A program made the position numbers and the translations under genes. The notes under the pieces were generated by a model. The model was not told the origin of the DNA, made no database searches, and saw nothing but the letters and a program-made list of their open reading frames with translations. Shown here piece by piece: positions 5,555-6,582 of a stretch of 6,582 nt of DNA (positions are counted from its first letter, which is position 1; every line of letters starts with the position of its first letter). This DNA comes from Planctomycetota bacterium (lineage in GTDB: Bacteria; Planctomycetota; SBBH01; JAHFOU01), in assembly GCA_023261525.1 (NCBI GenBank), contig JAHFOU010000132.1, positions 1-6,582 of the forward strand. The letters run 5' to 3'.

Positions 5555-6582
5555 CTAGCGGACCGGGGCTTCCAGCACGAGGACGTTGGCCTCGGGATGG
5601 GCCGAGTCGGCGGGCTCGCCGGCGGCCTTCAGGAAGGCGCGGATCACGGCCTCGCGCTTGAGGGGGCGATGGCTCACCTCGCGCTGTCCGCGCTCCATGT
5701 GGTCCAGGGTCAGGCCGGGCATCAAGTCCACCTTGATCGCCTTGCCGTGGCCGTCCTTCGCATCCACGTCGCGGCGCCCCAGGACGTCACCGGGCTTGAT
5801 CTCGAAGGACTGGACCAGCCACTCGCCGCCGTCCGTGCCCCGCTTCGGCATCCAGCGGCGGACCTCCAGGACGGCCTGGTCGTCGGAGCCCCCCTTCAGG
5901 GACATCGCGTACTCCCGGCCGCAGCACATCTGCACGGCGCCGATCTCGTAGAAGTCCGCGACCTTCGTCCACCAGGCCCGCCAGCCTGCCCCGCTCGGAG
6001 GCACGCCGCGGATCCCGGTCAGGTCCAGGAGGGCGAGGTCGACACCGGCCACCAGCGCGTTCTTGGCGTCCCGGGCGCGGTCATCCTCGCCGGCCGCCGG
6101 CTTCATGCGCTCCATGCAGGCGATGAGGGGCTCCACCACGGCCTTGTCCCGGAAGGAGGCCAGGGCCCGGGCCTGCTCCCCGGCCACCTCGGAATCCGTC
6201 TCGGCGCTCAACGCCTCGGTGAGGGAGGGGACGAAGTCGCGCATCTCGCCGGAGGCCACGCGGGCCGCGGCGCGGCGGCGCACGGAGGGCTTGGGATGGC
6301 GCAGGCCGGCCTTCAGCCAGTCGGCGGCGGTGTCGGACCGGTGGGCGTCCCACCAGGTCCGCCAGGCGGCCAGGGCCTCGGCGCGGGCCTTCACCTGCTT
6401 GGCGTCGCACCGGGCACGCAGGAGGGTCCAGCGCTCCGCGGCGTCGCGGCGGATCAGGCTCTCCCCCTCCTTGCGCTGGGCCTTGTCCTTGAACTTGCGC
6501 TCCTTCACCTTCCCGTCCCGGTCCTTTTCCTTGCGGGTGTAGGTCCCGGCCTTCAGGGCCTCGAACTGCTCGGAGCGCCACT
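5555..6582 (-). CDS. HEAT-repeat-like protein of unknown function, N-terminus outside the window
   Basis: The frame stays open from the stop at 5557-5555 to the window edge, giving 341 C-terminal residues; a GTG at 6508-6506 is within the continuing coding sequence and is probably not the start. The visible N-terminal part is very rich in Lys, Arg and Glu (TRKEKDRDGKVKERKFKDKAQ-like) and may be a charged linker. The middle has HEAT-like alpha-repeat units (DWLKAGLRHPKPSVRRRAAARVAS, about 6322-6250; DKAVVEPLIACMER, about 6150-6110) and two similar tryptophan signatures, AWRTWWDAHR and WRAWWTKVADF. The last ~110 residues look globular, with a CCGREYAMSLKGG stretch and a basic C-terminal segment, and match no family I recognise. 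It precedes lysS by 14 bases, likely in one transcript, but its function cannot be inferred from that. Confidence 0.8.
   Translation of the reverse strand, partial: WRSEQFEALKAGTYTRKEKDRDGKVKERKFKDKAQRKEGESLIRRDAAERWTLLRARCDAKQVKARAEALAAWRTWWDAHRSDTAADWLKAGLRHPKPSVRRRAAARVASGEMRDFVPSLTEALSAETDSEVAGEQARALASFRDKAVVEPLIACMERMKPAAGEDDRARDAKNALVAGVDLALLDLTGIRGVPPSGAGWRAWWTKVADFYEIGAVQMCCGREYAMSLKGGSDDQAVLEVRRWMPKRGTDGGEWLVQSFEIKPGDVLGRRDVDAKDGHGKAIKVDLMPGLTLDHMERGQREVSHRPLKREAVIRAFLKAAGEPADSAHPEANVLVLEAPVR

Overview
The window is high-GC DNA that reads as the chromosome of a Gram-negative (outer-membrane-bearing) bacterium. It is densely coded and shows no sign of mobile elements, CRISPR or tRNA/rRNA genes. 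The tryptophan-rich WxxWW HEAT-type protein at the right edge resembles proteins common in Planctomycetota and related phyla. That lineage guess is weak and rests on style rather than a marker comparison.

Layout, left to right: (1) 1-612 (+), the 3' three-quarters of a diaminopimelate-epimerase-family gene in which both catalytic cysteines appear as serines. (2) 588-3627 (-), a three-gene unit read leftwards: an OprB-like outer-membrane porin with an N-terminal coiled coil and Cys/His metal-site-like motif (2266-3627), a secreted YVTN-type beta-propeller (1046-2233), and a small cysteine-rich [2Fe-2S]-ferredoxin-like protein (588-1055) whose start overlaps the propeller stop. (3) 3628-4046, a 419-base leader with no gene, holding (on the minus strand, in order of transcription) a candidate promoter, a clear cobalamin riboswitch, a P13-like hairpin, an intrinsic terminator with a GCAA tetraloop, and a hairpin that masks the porin ribosome-binding site. 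(4) 4047-5540 (-), lysS, class II lysyl-tRNA synthetase. (5) 5555-6582 (-), the C-terminal part of a HEAT-repeat-like protein, 14 bases upstream of lysS and probably co-transcribed with it.

The main point of interest is the riboswitch-controlled unit. A cobalamin-sensing RNA placed before a barrel gene and a beta-propeller gene predicts a B12- (or corrinoid/cobalt-) repressed outer-membrane acquisition module. Its logic resembles the BtuB-BtuG pair of Bacteroides, where a beta-propeller hands B12 to a barrel. Here the barrel is a porin of the OprB type, not a TonB-dependent receptor, and the third gene encodes a candidate iron-sulfur protein. The assignment to B12 rests on the riboswitch; the roles of the three proteins are inference.
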